Shown in pieces: positions 23,801 to 36,425 of a stretch of DNA of 64,000 bases. The notes below the pieces were generated by a model. It was not told where the DNA came from. It worked only from the letters and a program-made list of their open reading frames with translations, and did not search any database. Position 1 is the first letter of the stretch. Every line of letters begins with the position of its first letter. Source of the stretch: Malurus cyaneus samueli (Eukaryota > Chordata > Aves > Passeriformes > Maluridae). Position numbers and translations under genes: made by a program. The stretch spans positions 29,405,741 to 29,469,740 of the forward strand of contig CM019216.1 in assembly GCA_009741485.1 (NCBI GenBank), written 5' to 3'.

Positions 23801-26800
23801 AACCTAGATCTTGTCAATATAGTCAGTGGAGCCAGGGGCAATTCAGCTCCCACAGAAGCTAGCCACGTCTCAGCTGGATCACCCCCAAGCAAAACAGAGC
23901 CAGACACAGACCTCAGTGCTCATATGGGGACAGATGACATCACACTGACTCGGTTGCCCACACTGATGGCCTCTCGTGCATCTGAGGTGTCCCATCAGCA
24001 GAAAGGTCCAGGGTCTGTTACCCCTCCCAGCCTCAGGCACATCTCAGCTGCCACAGGCACACAGCCAGCACCACACAGCTCTGCATGGCCAAGGAGCTGC
24101 CCCCTGCACCTCTGGGAGCTCTAGCAGCACGCAGAGCATGCATGGGACACCTACAGAGAGCTACATTTAGAAGCTCATCTCAAACTAAGTGACTTTAAGC
24201 TGCATAAACACTCATCAGCCGGGCCCTCCTGCCTGGGTCACGGGATGCTCTGCATGGTTGGTGCTGTGCCACTGTGCTGGCTCTGCTGCAGCCGGGATTC
24301 CCTCTGCTCCCTGCAGATTTGCATGGCACTGGAGCCACTGTGTACCCTGGCAGCATAAACAGCTGGCACTCAATGCCAGGCTTGTAGGAGGTGGGGAGAA
24401 CAGGAATTAAGTGACTGACACCCATCCTGGTAGCCAAAGAAGCAATGCTACACTCACCACCAATCCTACAAATAAATATAAATTATGTAAGGCCTAAATC
24501 AAAAAATACAATATAGGCACCACTGTTTTGGGTTTTTTTTTTTTCACAAAGAATACTTGGGTTAATTCTGTGGGATTTTTCCTGCAAACTATATGAACTG
24601 TCCTGGGAACAGAAATTTGGGCCCATGTGCTAAGGCAAGACTAATAACCAGGCTCGTTTTGATCTCCATATCCTCTGGTCTCTTTGGTCCGTCTACAAAA
24701 AAATCATATCCTTGGTCTGCTAGGGTAGTCCAAGTATTTTCCTGGGCGTGAGTTTGACTCTAATCAAGTTGAGGACTAAACACCATTTTTTCTGTTTCCA
24801 TGGGAACTAGCCAAATCCATAGGCTGCCATGGAAAAGGCATTAATACATTGCACAAAGCATCTTGTGTGAGCAGAGTTAAGACAAAAATTAAAACCAGTG
24901 AGCTAAGAAGGCAGCTGTGTATCGGTTCATCTTGTTCGATTTTGCTAACTCAAACCTTCAAAATTTCATCTGTTGGTTTTGTCTAGGGTTGCTGAGCAAA
25001 TGATCACAGCTTGGTTTTTCTGACTGGGGCAATAAAGTGCTTTTGTAAAGCTGTCATTTGCAAAACAGATGGTGAATACACTTTTTATTTTTCCAGGAGG
25101 CTGAGGAGGAAAAGGCACATTTGAGCTTGTTCGAAGTTGCCTGCTCAGCTAGGGACATTAATAAACAAAGGGAAGCATAAGATAAAGTAAATCTTATGGT
25201 TGAACTATTTTCCTTACATTCTAAATCAGGGAGGATGAAGTGAAGAAAGAAGCCAGTTTTTAGCCAGAAAAAAAACCAAAACAAAAAAGTTTTGTCTGCC
25301 ACGGTTCACTGCATCATCACAGTAGAGACACACATCTAGTTAAAAAGAAAAGTTTAAAAAACACTTTTCCAAGCTTCTGAGAGACAAAGGAGGTTGTAAA
25401 TTAATTAATTCAAGACTTTAAAAAATGAACAGTTGTCTCTAATATGTAGGGAAACACTGTAAAGTACCTACAATACATTATATAGACAGGGAGAGAGAGT
25501 GAGCTCATGTGCAGTCCCAAACAAACCTGTATGATGAATGCAGGTTTTCTTAATTCAGCCTTAAAAGGGAATGGCTGCTTTTCTCCAAAAGGGTGAAAGT
25601 GTATTTTAAATACACTTGACATTTCAGCTTGGAAAGAGATGGCTGAAGAGGTGTGTTGTAGGGGTCTGCAGATGCTGGAGCTGCACAGACAACTGAACGG
25701 GGGATGGCTATTCAGTATTTGTCAAGATACAAGGAAAAGGCTACAACCAATGAAGGTATTGCATAAAAGGTATCAAACAAAAGAGCTTTTCCCAAAGTCC
25801 ACAACTGAATTCACTGCCCCCTGATGTTGTGGAAACAACAGAGCAAATAAGTTCAAAAGCAATTAAAAGAATAAATAGAAGAAAACTCTGCCATGGTCTA
25901 TTAAAGACAAAGATGTGGCTACAGAGAGAAACACCCACCTATTGCCAAAAACTGGGAACAGACGCTGAGGGAAACATTACTGTGTGTTTTCCACTCAAAA
26001 TAATCTTCCCCTAAGCATCTGTTGCAGACTCTGTCTAGCTAAGTTTTTGGACTAGTACAATACTGCTGGTTTTCTGTTTCAGTTAAATTATTTTCTAAAG
26101 TAATAAAAACATATGTCCAATAATAAATTGGGGGAGGACTTTCAATAAATACTGCCCACTATGGTTAAACACAGAGGTGAGAAGTCTTTCAGCACAAAAA
26201 AGAAGCCGAGGTACCATCATAGAAGCCCAGACAGAAACAAAAAAAAAGTATTTTACAGAAAGCACAACTGTAATACAATACTTAAAGAAGTTCAGAGGAA
26301 CAGAAAGAGCTCCACAATTCACTGGCTGAAGAGGCATGGAGCTGTAAGCAATGATAACACGTCTGCTTATTTATTCCTTTGGAATTCAGTAATACAGCAT
26401 ATAATAACTGAATTATTTTGGGATCATGGAATTGTATCAAAGAAACACCAGCCTGCATGAGTAGAGTCTAAAGACCTGGGCCAAAAAACCAGAGGGGCAT
26501 TTTCAAAAGTCACAAATTGCAATCATCAAAAATAAAAATAGCATCCTGCTCTGTCATCCCCATCATTCTTTGTCTTGTCTTTCACATGCAATTTTACCAG
26601 GTTGCCATTATGAAAATAAATTTGAAGGGACTTCCTCTGGAAGGGAACTGCTTTGGGATGTAGTACATCCCAAATACAGGTACAAAATTACAAGAATTGA
26701 GCAAATTCTGATTTTATAATTAAGCTCGTGTCTTGAACAAATGTGGAAGCCAAGAGTTTTTCCTCACCCCACCCATTTTTCCTACGGATGCATCAAACCT

Positions 26801-26860
26801 GACCTACAGTTTGTCCTTCTCCTTGCCATGAAGACCACACCATGAACCTACGCTGCTTAC
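20829..26860 (-). other. FILIP1 intron between the large exon and the terminal exon
   Basis: A 6.0-kb intron with donor GTAAGC at 26860 and acceptor TGCAG at 20829. It contains scattered AT-rich and G/C-moderate stretches (22900-23330 and 23900-24400 are less AT-rich). There are open frames up to 205 codons at 22881-23498 on the minus strand but no recognisable protein. No repeat of clear family is seen. Confidence 0.75.
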
Positions 26861-29666
26861 CACTGATTGTGTTCCTCGGGTGGAAGATGTTGTAACAGGT
26901 GTGATGGTGATGGTACTTGTCACCTTGCTGGCTGCAGGTCGTGGGGACAGGTTGTTGCGAGGCGATCGAAGGACGGTGCCGGTGACAACCTCCTTCTCTG
27001 CCGCGATGTTCACCGGCCGGACTGTTATCACAGGGCTCGCTCCGTCAGGCACGGTGCTGGGAGAACGTTTGAACTGGGAACCCAAGTGGATGTGGATTTT
27101 GTTGTCTTCTGTTGTGATAATGTTGGCGTTGGCATTGTACTTGCGGATCGGAGTCGGGACAGTTTGCTTTTCTGGCGTGACTTTGAAGACGGCCCTTCCC
27201 ATGGTCATGTCCTGTGACTGCGGAGAGACGGAGATTTCTGCTGGTGCTGCAGATGTCGATACCGTCATGATCTGAATTGGCGATGCGGGTCTGTCGGCGA
27301 AGGGTGCTCTCCCTCCCTCTGGGGACTTTTCCCTGGAGAACGTTGTTATAGTGACAGGAGACATGGAACGATCTGGGCCCATAGGACTTTCACTGCCTTT
27401 TCCTTTTTGTGGCATAACATTTGGAGAGGGAATGATGGTTATTCGCGGCTTCTGATTTCCCAGAGTCGGAATGACGGTGGTACTTGAAAAGAACTCCTCC
27501 GCGGATGGACTTGTTATCTCCAAAGTTGCTGTACTGTTCTCATGGTCTGGCGTCACCCGAATATGAAGCGGTTGACCCTGCTTTGGTGACAGGACAACCT
27601 CCCCAGGATGTGCTGGACTACTGTGGGTTCGGGCTCCTTTATCAGGAGTTGCCTGAGCCCCAGCTTCCCTCTTTTTCATCCATGGTATCCAAGATTTCCG
27701 CATAGCAAGCTCATTTGCAGCTGGAGGATATCTCTCAAGCACCGAAGAACGCTCAATGGGCTTTTTCAGACCTACTTGTCGCAGATTGCTCATGATATGA
27801 TTCTCCTCCTGGAAGGATTTCCTTATAAACACTGCTGGAGTTTCTTCTTCTGCTGCTTCATTGCTTAGAGCATCAGTCTGGACGCCGGTGGATGTCACAG
27901 GAACATCGACCATTCTCCGCCCGTTCATGCTGGGCCTCAGAGCGCGGCTGTAACGCTTTGACAGCTCCAGCTCTCTCGTCAGGTTCAAAACTTCCTGCCC
28001 CATGCTCTTGTTTTTGTTTTCCTCTTCCATAAACCTTTGCTGCAGAACTGAGTAATCGACCTGGAGCTGAGAAAGTTGGTCTTCTTTGTTCATGAGCTCA
28101 TGGATTTTTTCCTTAAGTGCTTGAACTTCTGCTTTCAAATCTCTGCTTTTGGCCTCTTCCAGACGAAACCTGTGCCTCAGCTCTGCCTCCTGGCTCACCA
28201 CTTCACCTTTTTCAATTGCTTTGGTTTTGGCAATCTGGAGTTTCATCTCCTCCAACTGTTGAGAAAGAAAATTAGCTTTATCCTGCTCAGTCCTGAATTT
28301 CTGCTCTAGCTGATCATACTCATCTTCAGTCTTCATCAAATCTCCTTCAACCACTTCCAATTGTTTGAGACGTTTTTTCAGTCTTTCAATTTCAATGGTA
28401 AGTTCCTTAATCTTGTTGTCCTCATGACAACCATGCTCTGCTCCTTTCCTGGTTCGACCTCTTGTAATTTCTCTTTCTACTTCCTCCATACCATCAATTC
28501 TTTTCTTTAACAGGTCAACTTTACAGCTTAATTCAGAGGATTTTTCTTCTTCACTTCTCAGTTTGCCAATTAACTCATCCCTTTCCTTTGTCAAACTAGA
28601 CACCTTTTCTTCCATTTCAGATTTCAGTTTCAAAAATTTCTTACTTTCATCTATCAGTTTCTCTGTTACATCCATAACTTTCCCTTGTTCAACTTTAAAA
28701 TTCTTGTTTAGTCCCTCAACCTTTTTTTCCTCCTGTTTTATTTTCTCCATCATATTTTTTCGCTCATCAACCAACATTACAGTGAACGACTTCAGCTTTG
28801 TAAGGTCATCTTTTAAGCTTATTTCAGCCTTTTCCAACTTGCTTTCTGATGTCTCAAGGTCTTTCACTCGAGTCTTCACCGCTTCTAACTCATTTATCAA
28901 ATCTTTAGTCAAATTTTTTTCTTTCTCCAAGTTTAAGTGTAACTGAGTACATTCCGACTTACTTTTACTGAAAGCCTCTTCCAGCTTCTCTAATTCTGAC
29001 ATTCTTTTCTGCAGTTTTTCCACTTCAAGTTTCAGCTCTTTGCTATGGTGCTCTTCCTCTTGCAGTTTATTTTTCAGCTCTTTGCACTGGGATTCGGTTT
29101 TTGTGATCTCTTCATCCTTCCCCTCCATTTCAAGCACGCGCTTGCGGAGGTTTTCCACTTCTGCCATTAAGCTAGAGTTCCCACATTCCCCTTTTGCTAT
29201 TTTATCTCTTAGTTCTTGAAGTTCCTCCTCAGCTTTTTGAAGGTTTTTGTTAGTTTCTTCTAGCTCCTCTATTCTGCGAGTCAACCCCACTAGCTTGAGC
29301 CTTAGCTGTCTATTATGTGACTCTTGATTAGCCAGTTTAGCAGTCATCTCCTCATGCTCTTGAGAAAATGATGATGTTTTGTGCTCAAGTTCTGCCTCTA
29401 ACTTCATCAGTTTTTGTCCATCTTCTTTTGTTTTTGCACTAATAATTTTAAGCTTTTCTTCTTCTTCTTTTAGTTTTTGGGTTAAGTCCTGTATTTTCTG
29501 GCTTTGTTGACCAAGTTGTTCAATATGCATTTGTCTTTCATCCACCAGCATGAGTGCAAATGATTTGAGCTTGACTAGTTCTTCTCTTAGTTTATTGATT
29601 CTCTTTGTATGTTCCTTCTCCTTCCGAGCTTGATAGATTTTCTCCTGCTCAAGAAGTTTCTTCAAC
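26861..29666 (-). CDS. FILIP1: FILIP1 large coding exon (coiled coil and filamin-binding region)
   Basis: A single uninterrupted 2806-nt exon encodes about 936 residues of FILIP1, a cytoplasmic actin-associated protein that binds filamin A, promotes its turnover and restrains migration of cortical neurons (known for mammals). It starts by completing a split Arg codon, then LKKLLEQEKIYQARKEKEH. Roughly the first 575 residues are heptad-rich coiled coil, including two related blocks KLKSFALMLVDER and KLKSFTVMLVDER. After KRYSRALRPSMNGRRMVDVP the sequence becomes Ser/Thr/Pro-rich and probably disordered, with EVVLSPKQGQPLHIRVTPDH and repeated PVTIT-like segments. It ends TTSSTRGTQSV at donor GTAAGC. 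The coiled-coil half is AT-rich while the last kilobase is notably CpG-rich. An acceptor TTTCAG ends at 29667. Homology to human FILIP1 is strong throughout; no break was found. Confidence 0.97.
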
Positions 29667-29700
29667 CTGAAACAAGTTAGAAGAGTTGTGTTAGACTAAC

Positions 29701-29737
29701 ATATATATATATAATATATATATTATATATATATATT
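29701..29737. repeat. (AT)n palindromic microsatellite next to a splice acceptor
   Basis: ATATATATATATAATATATA continues into a mirror-like TATTATATATATATATAT. It can fold on itself. It ends about 35 nt from the first base of the large FILIP1 exon, just upstream of the likely branch point (TTCTAAC, about 29678-29684). Confidence 0.9.
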
Positions 29738-32700
29738 TGCCTATGTGTGCATTTATCTATTTTTAAGATCACCTTGTTTAGCTTCTTTTTCTCATTAATG
29801 GCAGTCTTCAAGAAATAACTACCTACTGTAGTTATTCCCAAACAAAGTATTCTGAATTACAAAAATTAAATGAAAAATACATAAAATCATCTAGAAATCT
29901 GAAACACGGTGAAATTTTATGCAGGTATAGACAACAAATACATCAGGTTTTCATTTCCTTGCTTTTATTTCTCTGTTAGGATGATATTGATTAAAACATA
30001 TAATATCCTGACAGGACAGATATTATCTACTTATTAATCCATTAATGCCAAACTTGTTTTACAAGGTGGATTCCTCTTTATGTCTTGCATGCAGAAAAAT
30101 GTGTAAAATAAGATTAAATATTTAAACTAATTACCATATGCAGCCACACATAAATGGACCAATCCTGGCTACAAATAAACCAACAGGACAGAAGATTACA
30201 TTAGCACACAACTGATAACCATCTGGGCATCACAGGCACATGAAATTAGCCGGAAGATAAATTTGCCAGCACAGTGACTATTATGTTAAAAGGTTTCTTC
30301 TTCCAGACACATTTCTATTTAGTAGATGTTGTGAACCACAAGGATCTGCCTAACCAAACCTTTGGCTACAGCAAACCACATCTAGAAAATGCTCTTCTCT
30401 GTATGGTCTCTAAAGCTGTATTTTCAGACAAGATTAAAGCTCACAAAATACAAATTAAGTGTATCCTCAGAAAGATAATAAAGACATACATTACCCAGTC
30501 TTACCCATGCAATGTGGAGTACTGTAACTATTTTATACCTGTGATTTATGTTCAGGATATATTGACATCAACACAGGAAGTTTCTGCACATGTTCTAAGC
30601 ATGGATTTATGAGGATGGTGATCCTCAACTGACACAGAGGTACAGATAACACAGGGATGTATCCCTGACCAATCTAAAATCTTTATTGTAAAAGCAGCAG
30701 TCTGACTTAGAAAGAAACAGGTATGCATGCTGAAATTACTGTGAAATAATCTTTTTTTTCCAAACCACTCTCAGAGTACCTACAATTCCCATATCCTCTA
30801 TAAAGACAGATGATTATTCAAGTCCACTTGCTTTGCCTACCCTAAATCCAAAGCTTTTCAGCTTCCTTTTAATAACTGAGCCGCACATCCAGGTGGTAAT
30901 AGCAGAATAAATTAATACCTGGTAATTAACTTGCAATAACTGGAACATGCATGTCTTAGCAAAGATCAATTTTTGTCAGTACTTTCATCTTAAACGCTGG
31001 ACTTTAGCGTGGATGTTAGCTGATGGAGCACAGATTTACATTCCTCTCTGCTACCCCAGCAATGAAGTGGTGCCAAGGGCCCCGGGGCACAATGTCCATA
31101 CACAAAGGATGTCACTGGGAGCCCTCACCTGAACTCTACACTCCTAACAACAGCCAGATTAACTCGGCACTCAGCAACTGTTAATGTTTCACTCCTTGCT
31201 CCCTGGGGACCAGAACCAAAAGGAACTGGAAAGAAAAGCTATAGGAAAAGCGAAGGAAGTCAGAAAGCAGAACACAGGATGCAGTAGGTAGGGGAAGGAG
31301 AAGGCTGAAGAATGCTTTTGAAAACAAGAGTCTGATAGGATGTGGGAGTAAGAGAATAATAGGAACCAGGGGGAGAGAGAAAAACAAACAAACCTTGCAG
31401 CCAAACTTGCTGGGTCACAGATTATTCTCAAAAAAAATCTCTTTAGTTGTGGCAGCTCTTTGGAAAGGACTGAAAAGGCATGCTGGTGGATGCCTCATTA
31501 TGGGTCAAGTTAGAATGTCAAAAGGTAAGAAAAGACCCACTGTCACTCACAAAGCATGCACTTTTCACACTGAAGAAGGAACTTTATTAGCATGCAATAT
31601 ATTCCCTGGCTGCTCTATCACACTGCCTCATACAAATGTTTCAGCCAAGAACTCTTCCTCATCTCCCCCAGGCTACATTTTAAAAGGAATAGTTCGTACC
31701 CTTCCACAAAATATTATTTGCCACAACAGAACAGTGTAGCCTAACCTGATGGTGCTCTGAATGACCCATCTTCCAAAGTCACAAATACAGGAGAATGTTT
31801 CCAACCTCCCTTGTCCCACAAGAAAATTTTAAATTTTAATTTAATTTAGTAATTTATAAATTACTAAACCCCAAAAGACAGCTTTTTTTTTTTTTAATCT
31901 TGACATGCCAAAAGCCTAGAGATGCTTAGAAAACTGCCTATGATTTGTAATTCCTAGGCGTGCACATGTGGTTTTCACCCAGCAGTTGCTCCAGGCAGTA
32001 CACGCCAGCAGAGTGCAAAACACACGTGGCTCCACCTGAGAGTCTATTGGGAAATACTGCCGAGAAAGCCACTGAGAAAACCACACATATCGGTCAAACT
32101 AAAACAAAAAAAAAAGCCAGACATGAAGCTGAACAAGAGAAGAAAGCATGTTAGCCCTGCCACCGCCTTGCAGGAGCGCTAGCAGTGGGGAATAACTGGC
32201 TTGGCCCCTCTGGGAAAATAAAGCAACATGCAGCACTTGATTCTGCCTCAGCTTTAACACAAGTCAACTATATGTCTTAAATATGATAGGACAACTTTCA
32301 GAGAAGATACCTGACGATACTTCTGTTTCCCACGACTAGCGGAACTGCTTCTAAAATCTAGTTCTGTGGGAGAGGGATGGGTGGGAAAGCAGCACACAAA
32401 TCTGTGTGATAGTTGCTGAAGTAATTTAAAAATCTACGCCTTTTTATTGTTCGTGCTAAACACTAAAAATAAAACTGAGTTTAAGCTCGCTTTTTCATCT
32501 CTGTAAAACCTTCATACCTCAGTGGTTAAACTGGAATTTCAGTAGGATTGTAAGGTGAGGTTCTCCCCTCTTGACCCTCACAGCCGATTTGCTATCAGGC
32601 TTCTCATCTGACTGCTGCTGGTAATGTTTGCTAAGTAACACAGGCTCCTCTACAACACTAAAAAAACCTCAGATTCCGAGCACCTGTATGCTCAATGTGT

Positions 32701-34105
32701 TAGCCAGAGCAACTGCTGACCCTGGATTGTCAAGAGGCTGAATGCACCTGCGTTCAGGGTCAAAACCGAAACAAAACACAACCTTTCATAACAAAACATT
32801 AGATACAGCCAAAGCACTGACAATCCAACAGTTTGATACCTCCAGCCTATGGAATTAGTTTTAACACCTTTCATGAATGGTGTGTTGGAAGCAGCCAGCA
32901 AGGAGGAATCTAGGAGTGGATGGGCAGTAACCAGGCCCTCCCTCTCCTCCTTCCTTTAGGTTTGGTGCTGAAGTGTTTCACTGCACAGTCTTTCTACTTT
33001 CCCTTCCTTCCTCCAACAGAAGCACAATGGGACTGCTGGTAGCTACAAGTCTATCCCCTCCAGAGATGTGGCTTCATTTCTTTTATCATGGCTCCCCTCA
33101 CTTCACTGTTTAAAACAGAGCATGCAAAAGTGACTAGCACCTCAAACATTTATTTAAAACTATACCGGCGCGTGTATCTCCCTTGCTGTTTGTATTTCCA
33201 TTAAGAGGAGAAAACATCACAAGTACTCACACAGCCTTTCCTACCTGTAGCACAGAAATGGGCGCTCACCTATGCAAGGAAACCCTGGGAAGGCAAGGCA
33301 AGCCAGAGACTACCCTAAAGGGCCACAGGCTGCTCCCATGGTTTGCATACACTCAGTATTTCAGCACCACATTTCACCTGTGTCTGCCTGTTTTAGCACC
33401 CTGCTCTGCAAACAAAGAAAGCCAAGCTTCCCAAGGTGTTACCCACTGTTAAATGAAGAACACACAGGAGGAGCTAATGTGGATGGCAATCTGGAGAGGT
33501 GGAGAGCTATTTCTCCTGCTATCAAAACTGGCAGCAGGAGGAACAGCATTTACAAGAAAGGATAGAAAAGAGGGAAGCAGGTAAGGTCTCTAGAGGATCT
33601 TATTAATTGAGTTCATACACAGCCTGGAGATCTGCAGAGTTCCTCACTGCTGCTCCAGCACAAAGCTATGTGACTTACCGCTCCTGCAGCACCTTATTTT
33701 GCTATTTACATTCCCAAAAAGTCTGTTTCTGTGGGATGTAATGACTTCTGTCCTATTTCGTGGATGGCCAGTAAGTGAGGGTTAAGGCAAGTACATTAAT
33801 GAGGACTCTGAGGATGCGCCGACTGACGGCTGATGACGGCTGATGAAGGCTGCTTCTTCCTGAGGGGCCAACAGCATTCCTGTGCCACTCACAGAGCAAT
33901 CCCAAGGGAATTTCCACTGGAAAGCAAATGCTTTTGCAAACTCATCTTTCCACTTTAAACCCAAAGTTTGCGACTGTATGTGGAGAGTTAGAGAGACTGG
34001 ACAATTTCCTAGTGGTAGCCAGAAAGCTGCTGCCCATTAAGGGATTGGGAGTCTGGAATCCCAGGACAATGCAAACCAGCAAGAAGTGCTTTAACTTAAT
34101 AAAGG

Positions 34106-34110
<5 letters not shown>

Positions 34111-34152
<42 letters not shown>
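34111..34152. repeat. T42 homopolymer
   Basis: An unbroken run of 42 T on the plus strand, poly(A) on the FILIP1 sense strand. Three bases before the A-run on the minus strand is ATTAAA (TACATTAAACAG). It could be the tail of an old retroposed copy or a slipped homopolymer. No parent gene is recognised. Confidence 0.95.
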
Positions 34153-35577
34153 CTGTTTAATGTACAACAGCTGATTTTGAAGATTATTTCTACAGCCACT
34201 GGGAATTCTCCACATGTCAGGATTATTTCTCAGTGCTTCTGTGTTTGGGGCCAGGCTGAGATACCCAAAGGCTGAATTTTGCTAGTTCTGAGTACTTACA
34301 ACTTCAGCTAAAGAGAGCCAAAACATGGCCAGGCTCTCTAGGAAACAAAACCATTTGGTCTAAGACTTAAATTAGGCAATTAGGTCAGACTTCCAAATCA
34401 CCAGCTTCATGACTTCCCATATATTCAACTCAACTGGGAGAAGAAATACATAAACAAGATCAGATCCCGTGGCAAGAAAAAGAATAAAACACTTCTGTGC
34501 TACCTTCTCCTTTCTATCCATTACATTTTGAAGGTAAGGAATAGGAAAAATGTTTGAATGTCCTTACTACAGAATTTTCCAACTTGTTTAGTTTATCACA
34601 GGGTCAGCTCTGAAAACAAATACAAACTTGTTTAAACGAAAGTTACTGGTTCTAATAAGCCTAATTTTTTTGTGGCTACCTAATATACAAACCTAAAGTG
34701 TAAAAAAATGCATGTTATTCACTGCTGAATGAACTTTTGAAAAGTGGTTGTATCTAACTGTATAACAAGCAAATTAATATTCTTGCTACTGCTAAACTAC
34801 ATTGTAGTTTCCAAAATATACTGAAAGAAAATGTTTTCTTCCCTAGGAGGACACATTGCTTGCAATCTATAACAGTTTATCTTCTGTTTCTAACACTGAT
34901 TTTGCAAAAATTAAAATCCAGTTGGCTGAAATAGTTCATTTGTGTTGAATGTGTCTTACTCCAACTGAACAGTGACTAAAGGTAGTATTTTGGATTAAGA
35001 GCACTTATTAGATTCAGTGACACCCCACCTTTCCAGCACACTGTTCACCGTAGAAAAACAACAAAAATCTTAAAGAACAAAACCGGACCGACATCCTTTC
35101 AGCCTACAAAACAGTCTCACATCGGACAGACGCGTTTTCAGAGCGCCCCAGTAAAGGTACCCACAATAATTCAGAGGAGGGGAAGAGGGATGCACAGGAA
35201 GCAGGCACACATCATCGGAAAGTGAAGGCGAAGCAGCACTCGGCTGAGAGATGAGAATTGCCAAACCGAACCTGTCTCCGGGCTGCGGTTATCCTTCCGT
35301 GACCCCTCGGGAAGGACGGGAATCCGCACAGCGCAGCCCCACCAGGTGCACCTTCCAAGGCTCCAGCCCAACGCTGCCCCAGCCTGGGGCCGGCCCGGTC
35401 CCTCAGCGCTGTCCTGCCCCGTCCAGCCCCGGATCCGGGGCCGCCGAGCATCCCCCGCTCCCCGCTCCAGCCTCGCTCCCTCCGCCCGCGCTCAACAAAC
35501 AGCCATTGCGCATGTACCCAGCAATTAGCGCCGCTCAAATTAAAACTGCATTTAAAGAAAAAAAATCATTATCTTAC

Positions 35578-35760
35578 CTTGAAACTAGACCTTTCTCTCT
35601 GTTTTTAAGCAGCCACAACAGCAATGCGGGCGGGCGATGCGGGGCCCGGCTCGGCGCTGCCAGTGAGGCTGCGCGCCCGCGCTCGGCGCTCCCCGGGCGG
35701 GCGGGGTGGACGGGCAAGCCCCGCCGAGGGTCCGGCTGAGCCTCTCTGCCGCTGCAGGCT
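35578..35760 (-). other. FILIP1: Candidate alternative non-coding first exon of FILIP1 (5' end approximate)
   Basis: On the minus strand GTCTAGTTTCAAG is followed by GTAAGATAAT, a near-perfect splice donor (GT at 35576-35577), directly downstream of CpG-island sequence. I see no ATG in the last 60 bp, and the exon has an in-frame TAA. Spliced to the large exon at 29666, the first ATG would be the Met of SFALMLVDER, in the FILIP1 frame. That would yield a protein lacking roughly the first 250 residues, including the CortBP2-type N-terminal domain. The 5' end given is a guess at where the unique GC-rich sequence meets the minisatellite. Confidence 0.35.
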
Positions 35761-36425
35761 TCCCTGCCCGCCCTGCAGGGATTTACGTCTGACAGCCCTC
35801 GAGGTCCGGCTGAGCCTCTGCTCGCCTCCAGCGCTTCCCTCTGCCCCGGCCCTGCAGGGATGTGTATTACTGACTGACAGCCCCGCCGAGGGTCCGGCTG
35901 AGCCTCTGCTCGCTGCTGCCAGCGCTTCCCTCTGCCCCGGCCCTGCAGGGATTGTATACTGACTGACAGCCCCGCCGAGGGTCCGGCTGAGCCTCTGCTC
36001 GCTGCTGCCAGCGCTTCCCTCTGCCCCGGCCCTGCAGGGATGTGTATTACTGACTGACAGCCCCGCCGAGGGTCCGGCTGAGCCCTGCTCGCTGCGCCAG
36101 CGCTTCCCTCTGCCCCGGCCGCAGGGATGTGTGTATATCGAACTGCAGCCCCACCGAGTGGTCGCGGCCTGAGCCGCTGCTCGGCTTGCCAGCGCTTTTC
36201 CTCTGCCCCGGCCCGCAGGGATTGTACTTACTGACTGAACAGCCCCACGAGGGTCACGGCTGAGCCCGCTGCTCGCTGCTGCCCACCTTCCCTCTGCCCC
36301 CGGCCCTCAGGGATGTGTATTAACTGACTGACAGCCACCGAGGGGTCCGGCTAGCCGCTGCTCGCTGCTGCCAGCGCTTCCCTCTGCCACGGCTCTCCAG
36401 GGGTGTGTTACTGACAGCCCCGCCG
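35718..36425. repeat. GC-rich minisatellite, eight copies of about 89 bp
   Basis: Copies begin near 35718, 35795, 35880, 35969, 36060, 36148, 36242 and 36334, each starting GCCCCGCCGAGGGTCCGGCT and ending near GACTGACA. Copies 3 and 4 are nearly identical. Copies 5 to 8 carry many single-base gains and losses (for example GAGCCCTGCTCGCTGCGCCA in place of GAGCCTCTGCTCGCTGCTGC). The array lies in the intronic CpG island. Confidence 0.95.

Noticed and set aside
26867..27275. Antisense open frames of 116-131 codons opposite FILIP1
   Set aside because: Shadows of the coding exon on the other strand with no recognisable domain.
28563..28946. 127-codon Ser/Phe-rich plus-strand frame
   Set aside because: Antisense shadow of the Glu/Lys-rich coiled coil (reverse complements of GAA/AAG give TTC/CTT), not a gene.
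35251..35739. 162-codon plus-strand frame in the intronic CpG island
   Set aside because: Pro/Ala/Arg-rich translation typical of GC-rich sequence where stop codons are rare; no homology seen.
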